Below are positions 20,815 to 30,153 of a stretch of DNA of 43,376 nucleotides, in pieces. The DNA lies in assembly GCF_017656475.1 (NCBI RefSeq), contig NZ_JACDNT010000015.1:1-43376 (forward strand). Reading direction: 5' to 3'. The notes under the pieces were generated by a model that was given only the letters and a program-made list of their open reading frames with translations, was not told where the DNA came from and made no database searches. Each line of letters opens with the position of its first letter. Position 1 is the first letter of the stretch. The position numbers and the translations under genes were made by a program. Source of the stretch: Archaeoglobus sp. (GTDB lineage: Archaea; Halobacteriota; Archaeoglobi; Archaeoglobales; Archaeoglobaceae).

Positions 20815-22012
20815 CAAATCCTTACTCTTCACATCCATTTTCCTCGTAGAACTCGCAGTAATTCTGAACTCAGTCGAGCTTCTGGAACTCTCCGTCTTAC
20901 CATTACTCCTGCTGGTGTTCCCCAATCTTCCATTCAAGGCTGAGCTGGGTGCGGTTAGGTTTGAGGGAGGAGACAGAGTAGGTGAAACTCTTGAGGTTAA
21001 CATTGAACTCAGGATTGCTGGATTTGGCCTGATTAAAGCCATGCATTTCCTGCCCGACACATTCGAGCTTGTAGAGGGGAGCAACGCGGGAGGGAGGTTC
21101 ATAGCAGGTAGAGGAGTCATAAGGCTCAGCTACAAATGCGTGCCCCTGAAAAGAGGCGTTTACAATCTGGGCATTTTGTTTGTTGAAGCTGAGAACATTT
21201 TCGCAACCAGAAGGGTGAGGGCGAAAATCGAGTTTGAGGCTGAAAAAGAGGTCAAAAGCAGAGTTTACAGAGTAAGGAGAGTCGAGCAGAGAAGGGGGAT
21301 AGCGAGAAAACCTGTGCCTGAGATTGATGTGTCAAAAGTCGGAGTTCCGGGAACGGACTTCAGGGAAATCAGAAAGTACTCCTACGGTGACCCGGTTAAG
21401 TTCATAAACTGGAAAGCTACTGCAAAAATTGGAGAGCTGATGGTCAACGAGTTCGAGAGAGAGGGTAAAAAGACGGTCTGGATATTTCTTGATGCGAATC
21501 CCTATATGCTTCACGGTGATTTAAGGAAGAACTGCTTCGAAACTGCTGTGGAGGTTGCAGCTTCGCTCGCCTACTACTTTGCAGTCAGGGGGCACAAGGT
21601 TGGTTTTTACACAGTAGGTCATGAGCTGCTGATCTATCCAGAATCGGGCAGGAGGCAGTTCAGCAAAATTTACTCAACCCTCGTCAAGCTCGACGTTTCG
21701 GACAAGGAAGAGAGCTTACTGTCATCAGTGGAGAAGACGAGAAAGTACATTGAAGCTGTGAAGCCTGCATCGATTTTCGTAACGAGGGTGGAGCTAAGTA
21801 ACCCGCTGAAAGCCGTGATGAAGGCCATGGGAAGGAAAAACCTTCCGGTATCGGTTATCGCAATTGCATTCAAGGGTGATGACAGCATAGGTGGCAGTGT
21901 GGAGGATGCGGTGAGGGAGAACACGATCAGAAAGCTGAGGGCTGCTGGAGTTGCTGTTACTGAAGTTGAGGCGGGGAAAGCTGTAGAAGTGCTGGCAGGT
22001 GTTGTGAAATGA
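20795..22012 (+). CDS. DUF58 (von Willebrand A-like) membrane protein
   Basis: The 405-aa protein starts with two close hydrophobic segments (residues 9-43). A beta-rich region follows, then the DUF58 motif FREIRKYSYGDPVKFINWKATAK and a von Willebrand A-like alpha/beta domain (KKTVWIFLDANPYM). DUF58 proteins work with MoxR ATPases on poorly known cell-surface or metabolic tasks. It is translationally coupled to MoxR upstream and to the membrane protein downstream (4-bp overlap). Confidence 0.85.
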
Positions 22013-22638
22013 TCTACATTCTAAACCTAATACTTGCCGAAATAGCCGGAATAATAACCTACCAGCACTTCATAACTTCACCTCTTCGCTACTTTATCCC
22101 CTACCCAGCAGAGCTGTTGCTCTTCGCCATACCCGTTGTAGGACTTGTCGTCAGAAGGCCTTTCAGCTTTTACTACTATGCAGTTCTCATTTTCTTCAAC
22201 ATCTCCCCCATCCTCTCTCACTCCGAGACCTTTGAGGGGATCATAGACTCCCTCAACGCACTCGACGTTCAGTTTGGTACTGGAACTGCTGTCATAGCGG
22301 AAAGTCTGAAGGCCGCCTTTATTGGCCAAGCAGGCGGCATAGACGGGCTTTTAGCTGTCACGTGGCTCTACGTTGTTGCAGAGATTTTTCAGGGAAACTG
22401 GGAGTCGATGAGAAGGGCAATGGATATGGGGGTTAAGATTAAAGGAGCTTACTTCGTCCTCGTTCCCGCATTATTCTTTGCTCTCCTTGTCTATCTAATC
22501 TACCCGTTTGTGGTGAGCGGATTTGAGCTCGGACTTGACAGAGTTGTTGCAGCGACTCTTGGCATTGCAGCCTTCTTTGCTGGCATATATTTGCTTTCAA
22601 AAGGTGTTGAGGAGGAAGATATAAATCCAGAAAAGTAA
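22009..22638 (+). CDS. Multi-pass membrane protein of the MoxR-DUF58 operon
   Basis: The 209-aa protein has about five hydrophobic segments (residues 2-17, 34-48, 52-66, 148-168, 174-200) and a charged C-terminal tail, with no motif I can name. Its ATG overlaps the DUF58 stop (ATGA), so it is the third gene of the MoxR-DUF58 unit. In other prokaryotes such units often include membrane or transglutaminase-like partners. I infer a complex at the membrane. Confidence 0.75.
   Translation: MIYILNLILAEIAGIITYQHFITSPLRYFIPYPAELLLFAIPVVGLVVRRPFSFYYYAVLIFFNISPILSHSETFEGIIDSLNALDVQFGTGTAVIAESLKAAFIGQAGGIDGLLAVTWLYVVAEIFQGNWESMRRAMDMGVKIKGAYFVLVPALFFALLVYLIYPFVVSGFELGLDRVVAATLGIAAFFAGIYLLSKGVEEEDINPEK
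22619..22626 (+). promoter_or_regulatory. TATA box of the adenosine-specific kinase-family gene
   Basis: ATATAAAT lies inside the last codons of the membrane protein gene and is centred 24 bp before the ATG at 22647. The next gene thus has its own promoter rather than only readthrough. Confidence 0.45.
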
Positions 22639-22646
22639 CTTCAATC

Positions 22647-23135
22647 ATGAAGCTGGAAAAGGTCGAAATTCTGAATCCCGATCTGAAATATCAGGTTGTG
22701 GTTGGCCAGGCGAACTTTTCAGTTTTTACCGTGGATGACCTTTACAGGGCTCTGCTTACAGCGGTGCCGGGAATAAAGGTTGCGGTGGCGATGAACGAGG
22801 CAGCACCGAAGCTCGTGAGAGTTACCGGCAACGATGAAGAACTTAAAAAGATTGCCGCTGAGAATGCGCTGAGGATTGCTGCGAGCCACGTTTTTGTCGT
22901 TGTAACATCAAACGCCTTCCCGATAAATATCCTAAACACTATCAAGCTGCATCCAGCAGTATGCAACGTTTTTGTTGCATCAGCAAACCCCATAGAGATC
23001 ATTGTGGCTGAGACGGATCTGGGAAGGGCAGTTTTGGGAGCAGTTGATGGAACAGCGGTCACAAGAATTGAAAACGAAGAGGAGAAAAAGCAGAGAAGGG
23101 AGCTCTGCGAGAAGCTTGGTTACAAACTGGATTGA
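22647..23135 (+). CDS. Adenosine-specific kinase family protein (PF04008)
   Basis: The 162-aa protein matches the small archaeal/bacterial family named for an adenosine-specific kinase. Motifs are VVGQANFSVFTVDDLYRALL, VPGIKVAVAMNEAAPKLVRV, TGNDEELKK, SNAFPINILNTIKLHPAV and IVAETDLGRAVLGAVDG. The reported activity is known only for one or few members; for this protein it is transfer by homology. Length is normal. The message is probably leaderless. Confidence 0.8.
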   Translation: MKLEKVEILNPDLKYQVVVGQANFSVFTVDDLYRALLTAVPGIKVAVAMNEAAPKLVRVTGNDEELKKIAAENALRIAASHVFVVVTSNAFPINILNTIKLHPAVCNVFVASANPIEIIVAETDLGRAVLGAVDGTAVTRIENEEEKKQRRELCEKLGYKLD

Positions 23136-23199
23136 CTGTTCGATTCTCAAAACCTATCGGAACACCAAAATTTTTAATCCCATTTATTAGCTACTTCCC

Positions 23200-25998
23200 A
23201 TGAGCGATTTCAGGGAAATTGAGGAAAAGTGGCAAAAGGCCTGGGAGAAGGACAGAATATTTGAGTCTGACCCCGACAGCAGGGAGAAGTTTTTCCTCAC
23301 AATTCCCTATCCTTACCTTAATGGAAATCTCCATGCCGGACATACGAGAACCTTCACAATTGGGGATGCGTTCGCCAGATATATGCGAATGAAGGGCTAC
23401 AACGTGCTTTTCCCTCTTGGCTTTCACGTTACAGGCACACCCATCATAGGGCTGGCGGAGCTTATAGCAAAGAGGGACGAGAGAACGATCGAAGTTTACA
23501 CGAAGTACCACGATGTGCCCCTCGAAGACCTTCTTCAGCTAACTACTCCCGAAAAAATCGTGGAATACTTCTCAAAGGAGGCGCTGCAGGCTTTGAAGAG
23601 CATTGGCTATTCAATAGACTGGAGAAGAGTTTTCACGACCACTGACGAAGAATACCAGAAGTTCATCGAGTGGCAGTACTGGAAGCTCAAGGACATGGGA
23701 CTGGTGGTGAAGGGGACGCATCCGGTGAGGTACTGCCCCAACGACCAGAATCCCGTTGAGGATCACGACCTTCTTGCTGGAGAGGAGGCGACGATTGTCG
23801 AATTCACGGTTATTAAATTCAAGCTTGAAGATGGAGACATAATCTTCCCATGTGCCACTCTCAGACCTGAAACTGTATTTGGAGTTACGAACATCTGGTT
23901 GAAGCCCACAACCTACGTCATCGCAGAGGTTGATGGGGAGAAGTGGTTTGTGAGCAGAGAAGCGTACGAGAAGCTAACCTATACCGAGAAAAAGGTCAGA
24001 CTGCTTGAGGAGGTTGACGCATCTGATTACTTTGGAAAATACGTCATTGTTCCACTCGTCAACAGAAAAGTTCCGATTCTGCCGGCAGAGTTTGTCGATA
24101 CTGATAACGCAACGGGAGTTGTGATGAGCGTTCCTGCCCACGCTCCCTACGACCTTGCTGCAATTGAAGACCTTAAGAAAGATGATGCAACCTTAGCGAA
24201 GTATGGAATCGATAAAAGCATTGTCGAGAACATAAAGCCAATCGTACTGATAAAAACTGACATCGATGGAGTACCGGCTGAGAAGCTGATAGAGGAGCTT
24301 GGAGTGACAAGCCAGAAGGACGAGGAGTTGCTGGAGAAGGCCACCAAGACACTCTACAAGAAAGAGTACCACATGGGAGTCATGCTGGACAACACGATGG
24401 ATTATGCAGGAATGAAGGTCGCAGAGGCTAAGGACAGGATTCACGAGGATCTGATAAAACTTGGGCTTGGGGATGTTTTTTACGAGTTCAGCGAGAAGCC
24501 AGTAATCTGCAGGTGCGGGACGAAATGCGTCGTTAAGGTCGTCAGGGATCAGTGGTTTTTGAACTACTCAAACAGAGAGTGGAAGGATAAGGTGCTGAGA
24601 CACCTTGAAAACATGCGGATAATCCCGGACTACTACAAAGAGGAGTTCAGGAACAAGATTGAGTGGTTGAAAGACAAGGCATGCGCCAGAAGAAAGGGGC
24701 TGGGGACAAGAATTCCCTGGGATAAGGAGTGGCTCATTGAGAGCCTCTCAGACTCGACAATATACATGGCGTACTACATCCTCGCCAAATACATCAACGC
24801 CGGTTTGCTGAAGGCCGAGAACATGACGCAGGAGTTCCTCGATTACGTCCTTCTCGGAAAGGGAGAATTGGGGAAAATTGCTGAATCATCGAAGCTCGAG
24901 GCAGAGCTGATTGAAAAGATAAGGTATGAGTTCGAGTACTGGTATCCCGTTGACCTGCGAAGCAGCGGCAAGGACTTAGTGGCAAACCACCTCCTCTTCT
25001 TCCTCTTCCACCACGTTGCCATTTTCCCTCCCGACAAATGGCCGAGAGCAATTGCCGTAAACGGATACGTAAGTCTTGAGGGCAAAAAGATGAGCAAGAG
25101 CAAGGGGCCGCTTTTAACAATGAAAAGGGCGGTAAAGCAGTACGGTGCTGACGTCACAAGGCTCTACATCCTGCATGCTGCAGAGTACGACAGCGATGCG
25201 GACTGGAAGAGCAGGGAGGTTGAGGGGCTTGCCGGCCACCTCAGAAGGTTCTACAACCTTGTTAGGGAGAGCTACCTGAAAAAGGAGAAGGAGCTGACAA
25301 CTCTCGACCGCTGGCTCATCAGCAGGATGCAGAGGGCGATTAAGAACGTCAGAGAAGCTATGGACAACCTGCAGACGAGAAGAGCTGTCAACGCAGCTTT
25401 CTTCGAGCTGATGAACGACGTGAGGTGGTATCTGAGGAGGGGTGGAGAGAACCTCGTTATTATCCTTGACGACTGGATTAAGCTTCTCGCACCCTTCGCC
25501 CCGCACATTTGCGAGGAGTTGTGGCACCTCAAGCACGACAGCTACGTCAGCCTTGAGAGATACCCCGAATACGACGAAAGCAAGGTTGACGAGGAGGCAG
25601 AGATGATTGAAGAATACCTGAGAAACCTTGTGGAGGACATTCACGAAATCAAGAAGTTCGTGAGCGATGCAAAGGAGATTTACATCGCTCCAGCAGAGGA
25701 GTGGAAGGTCAAGGCTGCGAAAGTAATAGCGGAGAGTAAAGATGTAGGTCAGGCGATGAAGATTCTGATGCAGGATGAGGAGCTTAGAAAGATGGGTAAA
25801 GAGGTGTCCAATTTCGCGAAGAGGGTCTTTAAAGACAGAAAGAAGCTTGCAGTAATCGACGAGTGGGATGTAATCAGAGATAATCTGAAATTCATTGAGA
25901 ACGAGACCGGCCTTAAAGTTATTCTCGACACGCAGAAAGTTCCTGAAGACAAGAGAAAGCAGGCAATTCCGGGCAAGCCTGCAATTTATGTTGCTTAA
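23200..25998 (+). CDS. leuS: Leucyl-tRNA synthetase
   Basis: The enzyme charges tRNA-Leu. The 932-aa protein is the archaeal/eukaryotic type. It has the HIGH-like motif GNLHAGHTR (His45-His48) and the KMSKS loop GKKMSKSKGP (about residues 628-637). Between them lies a CP1 editing domain with TLRPETVFGVTNIW and VVMSVPAHAPYD, the latter holding the conserved Asp that prevents hydrolysis of correct Leu-tRNA. The C-terminal anticodon-binding helical region is complete. The ATG at 23200 gives MSDFREIEEKWQKAW, usual for the family. It stands as a single gene. Confidence 0.95.
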   Translation: MSDFREIEEKWQKAWEKDRIFESDPDSREKFFLTIPYPYLNGNLHAGHTRTFTIGDAFARYMRMKGYNVLFPLGFHVTGTPIIGLAELIAKRDERTIEVYTKYHDVPLEDLLQLTTPEKIVEYFSKEALQALKSIGYSIDWRRVFTTTDEEYQKFIEWQYWKLKDMGLVVKGTHPVRYCPNDQNPVEDHDLLAGEEATIVEFTVIKFKLEDGDIIFPCATLRPETVFGVTNIWLKPTTYVIAEVDGEKWFVSREAYEKLTYTEKKVRLLEEVDASDYFGKYVIVPLVNRKVPILPAEFVDTDNATGVVMSVPAHAPYDLAAIEDLKKDDATLAKYGIDKSIVENIKPIVLIKTDIDGVPAEKLIEELGVTSQKDEELLEKATKTLYKKEYHMGVMLDNTMDYAGMKVAEAKDRIHEDLIKLGLGDVFYEFSEKPVICRCGTKCVVKVVRDQWFLNYSNREWKDKVLRHLENMRIIPDYYKEEFRNKIEWLKDKACARRKGLGTRIPWDKEWLIESLSDSTIYMAYYILAKYINAGLLKAENMTQEFLDYVLLGKGELGKIAESSKLEAELIEKIRYEFEYWYPVDLRSSGKDLVANHLLFFLFHHVAIFPPDKWPRAIAVNGYVSLEGKKMSKSKGPLLTMKRAVKQYGADVTRLYILHAAEYDSDADWKSREVEGLAGHLRRFYNLVRESYLKKEKELTTLDRWLISRMQRAIKNVREAMDNLQTRRAVNAAFFELMNDVRWYLRRGGENLVIILDDWIKLLAPFAPHICEELWHLKHDSYVSLERYPEYDESKVDEEAEMIEEYLRNLVEDIHEIKKFVSDAKEIYIAPAEEWKVKAAKVIAESKDVGQAMKILMQDEELRKMGKEVSNFAKRVFKDRKKLAVIDEWDVIRDNLKFIENETGLKVILDTQKVPEDKRKQAIPGKPAIYVA

Positions 25999-26037
25999 TC
26001 AAAAAGTTTTTTATTTTTGAATTTCCTTATAGTTATA

Positions 26038-27690
26038 ATGGACATCAACAAACTACCTGATCCCGTTATAATAATAAATCAAGATAATAAAATTATTGGG
26101 ATGAATAACAAAGCAAGAGAACTCGGTTTTGAATTGGGAATGGATTTTGAAGTTTCTAACGAGATTGTAATTTGTGGAGAAGTTTACAGTGTTAGATTCA
26201 ATGAGCTGAATGATGGGAAGATTGCAGTGCTGATAAACGTGAAGGAGAGTGATTTTTACAGAACATTAATCGAGCTGCTCCCGGACTCAATTATCGTTCA
26301 CGACGGGCAAAAAATCCTATTTGCCAACAGGAGGGCTGCAGAAGTGACGGGAATACCGCTTGAAAAACTCATAGGAATGCCAGTTTTGGATTTCATTCAT
26401 CCAGAATACGTGGATTTTGTTATAGATAGAATGAAGAAAATGCTCCGTGAAAAGAAGCCGGTTCCTCCAGCTCTTGAGAAGTTTGTTTTGCTAGATGGTA
26501 GAGAAATTTATGTTGAGGTAAGCGCAAGCCATATCGTCTTCAAAAACAAACCGGCTATTCTTCTAATTATCAGAGACGTAACGGAAAAAATAGAAATGGA
26601 AAAAAGATACAAGGAGTTCTTTGAAAACACACTTGACATAATAATCGTAACTGACTTGGAAGGAAACTTTTTTGAGGTGAACAGGGAGTTTGAGAAGGTC
26701 AGTGGGTACAGAAAGGAGGAGGTAATTGGAAGAAATTTCAGGGAGTTCTTTTCTGAAGATGAAGCTGAACATGTATTCAGAATGTATAACAAAGCCTTCA
26801 GAGAAAGAAGACCCCTATACGGGCTTGAGTTCAGGTTTAAAACCAAGTATGGTGTTGAAAAGCTGGTTGAAGGTAATGTCAGGCCGTTGATTGAAGATGG
26901 AAAAGTAACAGGATTTATCGCCAACTTCAAAGATGTTACTGAGAGAAAAAGACTTGAGGATGAGTTGCTGCGAACAAACAGGCTCCTGAAAACCATTAAC
27001 ACGATTAATGAAGTTATAGTAAGAGAGAAAAGCATGGATGAGCTGCTGACAACTGTAATCAAGGAGGTTTCATCCTACTGCAAGTTTGCGTGGATTGCAC
27101 TTATTGACGAGGAAAAGGGGAGAATAGTGAAGAGCTACGGGATGGAAAGCTTTGACGAGAAGCTTTTGGAAGGTTTATGCGTGGCTGAAGCGATTAGAGA
27201 TAAGAGGACGGTCATAAAATTGAGCGGGGAGCATCCAGAAGGCTGTGTCAACTTTTCTGGGCACAAAAATCTGAACGCCTACGTTTTTCCATTAACACAC
27301 TTAAACAGAGTTCTCGGGGTTCTCGTGATATATTCGGATTTCAAAATTTCTGAGGAGGAGGTTAGACTTCTGCAGATGCTCGCAGATGATGTCGCCTTTG
27401 CTATTGATGCCATAAGGCTTGAGAGGGCAAGAGAAGAATCTCTAAGGCAAATTGAAAAGAACATAGAGCAGTTTGCCATACTTATTGACAAAATAAGGAA
27501 TCCTCTTGCCGTTATAACTGGCTACGCTGACCTTTTCGCAAGCAGGGAAAAGGATAAAATCCTTGAACAGGTTAGAAAAATTGAAGAAATAATAGAGCAG
27601 CTTGAGGTTGGTTGGCTCGAGTCTGAGGATGTTAGAAGGCTTTTGAGGGGGTTTAGAGATTATGAAGAAGATATTGTTAGTGGAAGATGA
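26038..27690 (+). CDS. PAS-PAS-GAF sensor protein with degenerate kinase remnant
   Basis: The 550-aa cytosolic protein has a short PAS-like region (1-70), two clear PAS domains (about 72-190, ending LLIIRDVTEKIEMEK, and 193-310, ending NFKDVTERKRLEDE), a GAF domain (about 325-465, with FAWIALIDEEKGRIV) and a short helical end. The end resembles the H-box helix of a histidine kinase, DKIRNPLAVITGYADLF, but Asp stands where the phosphorylated His should be, and there is no ATP-binding domain. It ends 29 bp into the next gene, a receiver protein. It cannot be an ordinary histidine kinase; it may be an adaptor or a dimerisation partner for another kinase. The ATG at 26038 is preferred over 26017. 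Confidence 0.82.
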   Translation: MDINKLPDPVIIINQDNKIIGMNNKARELGFELGMDFEVSNEIVICGEVYSVRFNELNDGKIAVLINVKESDFYRTLIELLPDSIIVHDGQKILFANRRAAEVTGIPLEKLIGMPVLDFIHPEYVDFVIDRMKKMLREKKPVPPALEKFVLLDGREIYVEVSASHIVFKNKPAILLIIRDVTEKIEMEKRYKEFFENTLDIIIVTDLEGNFFEVNREFEKVSGYRKEEVIGRNFREFFSEDEAEHVFRMYNKAFRERRPLYGLEFRFKTKYGVEKLVEGNVRPLIEDGKVTGFIANFKDVTERKRLEDELLRTNRLLKTINTINEVIVREKSMDELLTTVIKEVSSYCKFAWIALIDEEKGRIVKSYGMESFDEKLLEGLCVAEAIRDKRTVIKLSGEHPEGCVNFSGHKNLNAYVFPLTHLNRVLGVLVIYSDFKISEEEVRLLQMLADDVAFAIDAIRLERAREESLRQIEKNIEQFAILIDKIRNPLAVITGYADLFASREKDKILEQVRKIEEIIEQLEVGWLESEDVRRLLRGFRDYEEDIVSGR

Positions 27691-28006
27691 GCCGGACTTG
27701 CTTGAAATTTTTGGATATATGCTTTCAGATTATGAGGTAATTAAGGCCAGCGACGGGAAAGACGCTATTGAGCTTTTCAAAGAGCACATGCCAGATATAG
27801 TGTTAATGGATGTTGAGCTTCCTGGCATTGACGGTGTGGAGGCGACGAGAAGAATTCTTGAGTACAAGCCCGACACAAAAGTAATTGCCATCACAGCCTT
27901 CGCCAGCAGGAGAGGGAAGGAGATGCTCGAGGCTGGAGCGGTGGAGGTGCTGAAAAAGCCCTTCAGAATGCAGAAACTACTCGAAACAATCAAGAAGTAT
28001 TTATGA
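27662..28006 (+). CDS. Stand-alone response-regulator receiver domain
   Basis: The 114-aa protein is a receiver domain alone: acidic pair in VEDEPDLLE, phosphorylation site IVLMDVELPGIDG (Asp50), a switch Thr in IAITAFAS, and the conserved Lys in VLKKPF. There is no output domain, so it probably acts by protein binding, as CheY does. It overlaps the sensor gene by 29 bp and the nuclease gene by 4 bp, so the three are translated from one message. Confidence 0.9.
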   Translation: MKKILLVEDEPDLLEIFGYMLSDYEVIKASDGKDAIELFKEHMPDIVLMDVELPGIDGVEATRRILEYKPDTKVIAITAFASRRGKEMLEAGAVEVLKKPFRMQKLLETIKKYL

Positions 28007-28629
28007 TTTTTGTCGACTTCAGAGAGCCGGAAAGAATTGTACAAAAGCTAAAGTCTTTTGGCCTTGACGTTTACGTTAAGCATCTGGAATTGGGAGATTA
28101 TCTGGTAAAACATTCGCTTTATGAAGTTCTTGTTGAGAGGAAAGACGCCAACGACTTCATTAGCTCGATAGTTGACGGGAGGCTTTTTCGTCAGTGTCAC
28201 TTCCTCTCAGCCAGATATCCTCTATCGATTCTGGCTGTTGTCGGTGACCTTGACGAAGCTCTCGAAAACAGAGATATCAGCAGAAGTGCCGTTATAGGGG
28301 CAATGGTGAGCATAGCGATTAAAAACGTACAGGGTCAGGTTGTGCCGCTCATATTCAAAAATGAGGAGGACTTTTGCCTGGCTTTAAAGTCCATCGACGC
28401 GAGAGTTTCTGAGGGCGACCTGAAAATTCTTCCGAGGCTGAAAAGCCATGAGAATCCAAAAGTTGCCATGCTGACAGCTATTCCGGGAATTGGGGAGAAA
28501 AAGGCCGAAAAGCTCCTCGAACACTTTGGAAGCATTCAGAGAATAGCAAACGCCAGCATTAGCGAGCTGAAGAGGGTTGAGGGGATTGGTGAGAAAAAAG
28601 CAAGGGAAATATACAGGTTCTTTCGCTAA
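28003..28629 (+). CDS. XPF/ERCC4-type structure-specific nuclease, short archaeal form
   Basis: The 208-aa protein has an ERCC4 nuclease domain with VDFREPE, LELGDYLV (31-33) and LVERKDANDF (the ERKxxxD motif, 45-51), then a linker and two helix-hairpin-helix motifs (AIPGIGEKKAEKLL and VEGIGEKKAREIY). It lacks the helicase part of Hef, like the short XPF of Crenarchaeota. XPF nucleases cut branched DNA in repair and replication-fork rescue, often with PCNA; I see no clear PCNA-binding end. The overlap with the receiver gene is unusual and may be only compact packing. Confidence 0.88.
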   Translation: MIFVDFREPERIVQKLKSFGLDVYVKHLELGDYLVKHSLYEVLVERKDANDFISSIVDGRLFRQCHFLSARYPLSILAVVGDLDEALENRDISRSAVIGAMVSIAIKNVQGQVVPLIFKNEEDFCLALKSIDARVSEGDLKILPRLKSHENPKVAMLTAIPGIGEKKAEKLLEHFGSIQRIANASISELKRVEGIGEKKAREIYRFFR

Positions 28630-28994
28630 TCCACCGGAACAAACTTCGTTCCATAGTGGATTATCCCGTCCTCTCCATCCTCTCCGTATCTTCTGAAGGC
28701 CTTTTTCACTCTCATTCCGATTTTCACCTCGCCAGGCTCACAGGAAAGCTGAGAAAGGACTCTTGCACCGTTATCGAGTTCAATCAGTGCAATGATGTAC
28801 GGTTCCTTTTCCCTCACCACCGTGTAGCTAACAACCCTACCCTCTTCCGGGAAAAGAGTTTCAACAAGCTTTCCCTTCCTTCTGCATGTCGGGCAGAAGT
28901 TTCTTGGCGGGTAGTGATAATTCCCGCAGTTCTCGCAGTAGCTTCCCCTGACGTCGTATCTATATCTAATCTTCCTCCAGGACCTCGGAACCAT
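28626..28994 (-). CDS. DUF35 zinc-ribbon/OB-fold protein of the HMG-CoA synthase complex
   Basis: The 122-aa protein has a rubredoxin-like zinc ribbon (CENC and CPTC) followed by an OB-fold (EGRVVSYTVV...IIALIELDNGARVLSQL). In archaea the DUF35 partner bridges acetoacetyl-CoA thiolase and HMG-CoA synthase so the intermediate passes between them. A strong ribosome site, GGAGGTGA, sits seven to eight bases before the ATG at 28994; the frame is open to 29045. It begins five bases after the end of the thiolase gene and converges on the nuclease gene with a 4-bp overlap. Confidence 0.87.
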   Translation of the reverse strand: MVPRSWRKIRYRYDVRGSYCENCGNYHYPPRNFCPTCRRKGKLVETLFPEEGRVVSYTVVREKEPYIIALIELDNGARVLSQLSCEPGEVKIGMRVKKAFRRYGEDGEDGIIHYGTKFVPVD

Positions 28995-28998
28995 TTTA

Positions 28999-30153
28999 TC
29001 ACCTCCCCAGAACTGATACAACCGCTGTAGCTCCCGTCCCTCCAATGTTCAAGGCAAGTCCTTTTTCAGCATCCACCTGCCTATTCCCTGCTTCGCCGCG
29101 GAGCTGAAGTGTTAGCTCAACTATCTGCCTCACACCCGTTGCTCCAACTGCATGACCGCAAGCTTTAAGCCCTCCAGAGGGATTCACCGGAATTTTGCCA
29201 CCAATTTCCGTCACTCCTTCTCTTATCAACTCCACACCCTTTCCCTTCTCAGCAAATCCCAGATCCTCGTATGCGAGGATTTCTGCTATGGTGAAGGAGT
29301 CGTGAACCTCTGCAACCTGGATATCCTCTGGCCCAACATCTGCAAGCCTGTATGCATCTCTCGCAGCCTTAACAACCGACTTCATTGATAGAATATCTTT
29401 TCTGCTCTGTAAAGCCAAATAATCACTTGACTGCGTGCAGGCTTCAATGAAAACAGGGGTGTCGGTGATTTTCTTCGCAACATCCTCGCTGGCAAGAATC
29501 ACGGCAGCGGCACCATCACTGACAGAGGCACAGTCGAGAAGCTTTAGAGGCTCAGCAACGTACGGGGAGTTGAGGATGTCTTCCACTCTTATCTCCCTCC
29601 GGAACTGAGCTTTGGGATTTAAAGCTCCATTTCTGTGGTTCTTAACGCTAACGAGGGCTAGGTCTTCCTCTGTGGTTCCAAAGGTTTCCATGTGCAGTCT
29701 GGCAATGATCGCGTAAAGAGCTGGTAAATTCCCGCCAACGAACCTCTCCCACTCAATGTCGACAGAGGCAGAAAGTATCTCCATTGGATCTCCGACGTCA
29801 GTAACCTTCTCCGCCCCCGCTGCAATTACGATATCGTGCATGCCAGAAGCTACGGCCATGTAAGCCTGCCTCACTGCCAGTCCACCACTCGCATCTGCAG
29901 CCTCAACCCTCGTTGCTGGAATTCCAAACTCAGCAAGCCCTGCGTAGTCAGCGATAAGTGCAGCGATGTGTTCTTGCCCCAAATATCTCCCACCACTCAT
30001 GTTTCCGACGAAGATAGCCTCTATCTCCTTGCCCTCAAGGTCAGCGTCCTCCAAAGCCTCCCTTCCTGCCTCAAGTACAATATCCCTGAACCCCTTATCC
30101 CAGAGTTCGCCGAATTTGCTCTGCCCCACACCAACAACCGCAACTCTCCTCAT
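28999..30153 (-). CDS. Thiolase-fold protein (acetoacetyl-CoA thiolase position) with Asp at the nucleophile site
   Basis: The 384-aa protein lies where archaeal acetoacetyl-CoA thiolase is found, between HMG-CoA synthase and the DUF35 gene. It has [43 protein letters not shown] and [17 protein letters not shown] with the conserved His. In the usual nucleophile motif AACASGG, it reads AADASGG: Asp87 (codon GAT) replaces the Cys that forms the acyl-enzyme. It may be a thiolase of altered chemistry, a structural subunit, or an aldolase-type thiolase-fold enzyme; Cys-less thiolase relatives that pair with DUF35 proteins act as aldolases in steroid breakdown. It overlaps HMG-CoA synthase by 4 bp. 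Confidence 0.85.
   Translation of the reverse strand: MRRVAVVGVGQSKFGELWDKGFRDIVLEAGREALEDADLEGKEIEAIFVGNMSGGRYLGQEHIAALIADYAGLAEFGIPATRVEAADASGGLAVRQAYMAVASGMHDIVIAAGAEKVTDVGDPMEILSASVDIEWERFVGGNLPALYAIIARLHMETFGTTEEDLALVSVKNHRNGALNPKAQFRREIRVEDILNSPYVAEPLKLLDCASVSDGAAAVILASEDVAKKITDTPVFIEACTQSSDYLALQSRKDILSMKSVVKAARDAYRLADVGPEDIQVAEVHDSFTIAEILAYEDLGFAEKGKGVELIREGVTEIGGKIPVNPSGGLKACGHAVGATGVRQIVELTLQLRGEAGNRQVDAEKGLALNIGGTGATAVVSVLGR

Noticed and set aside
25114-25644. Minus-strand frame of 176 codons
   Set aside because: It lies wholly within leuS and shows no domain or promoter.
26508-27062. Minus-strand frame of 184 codons, Ser-rich
   Set aside because: It is the complement of the sensor gene; the Ser richness is the antisense of Glu/Lys codons.
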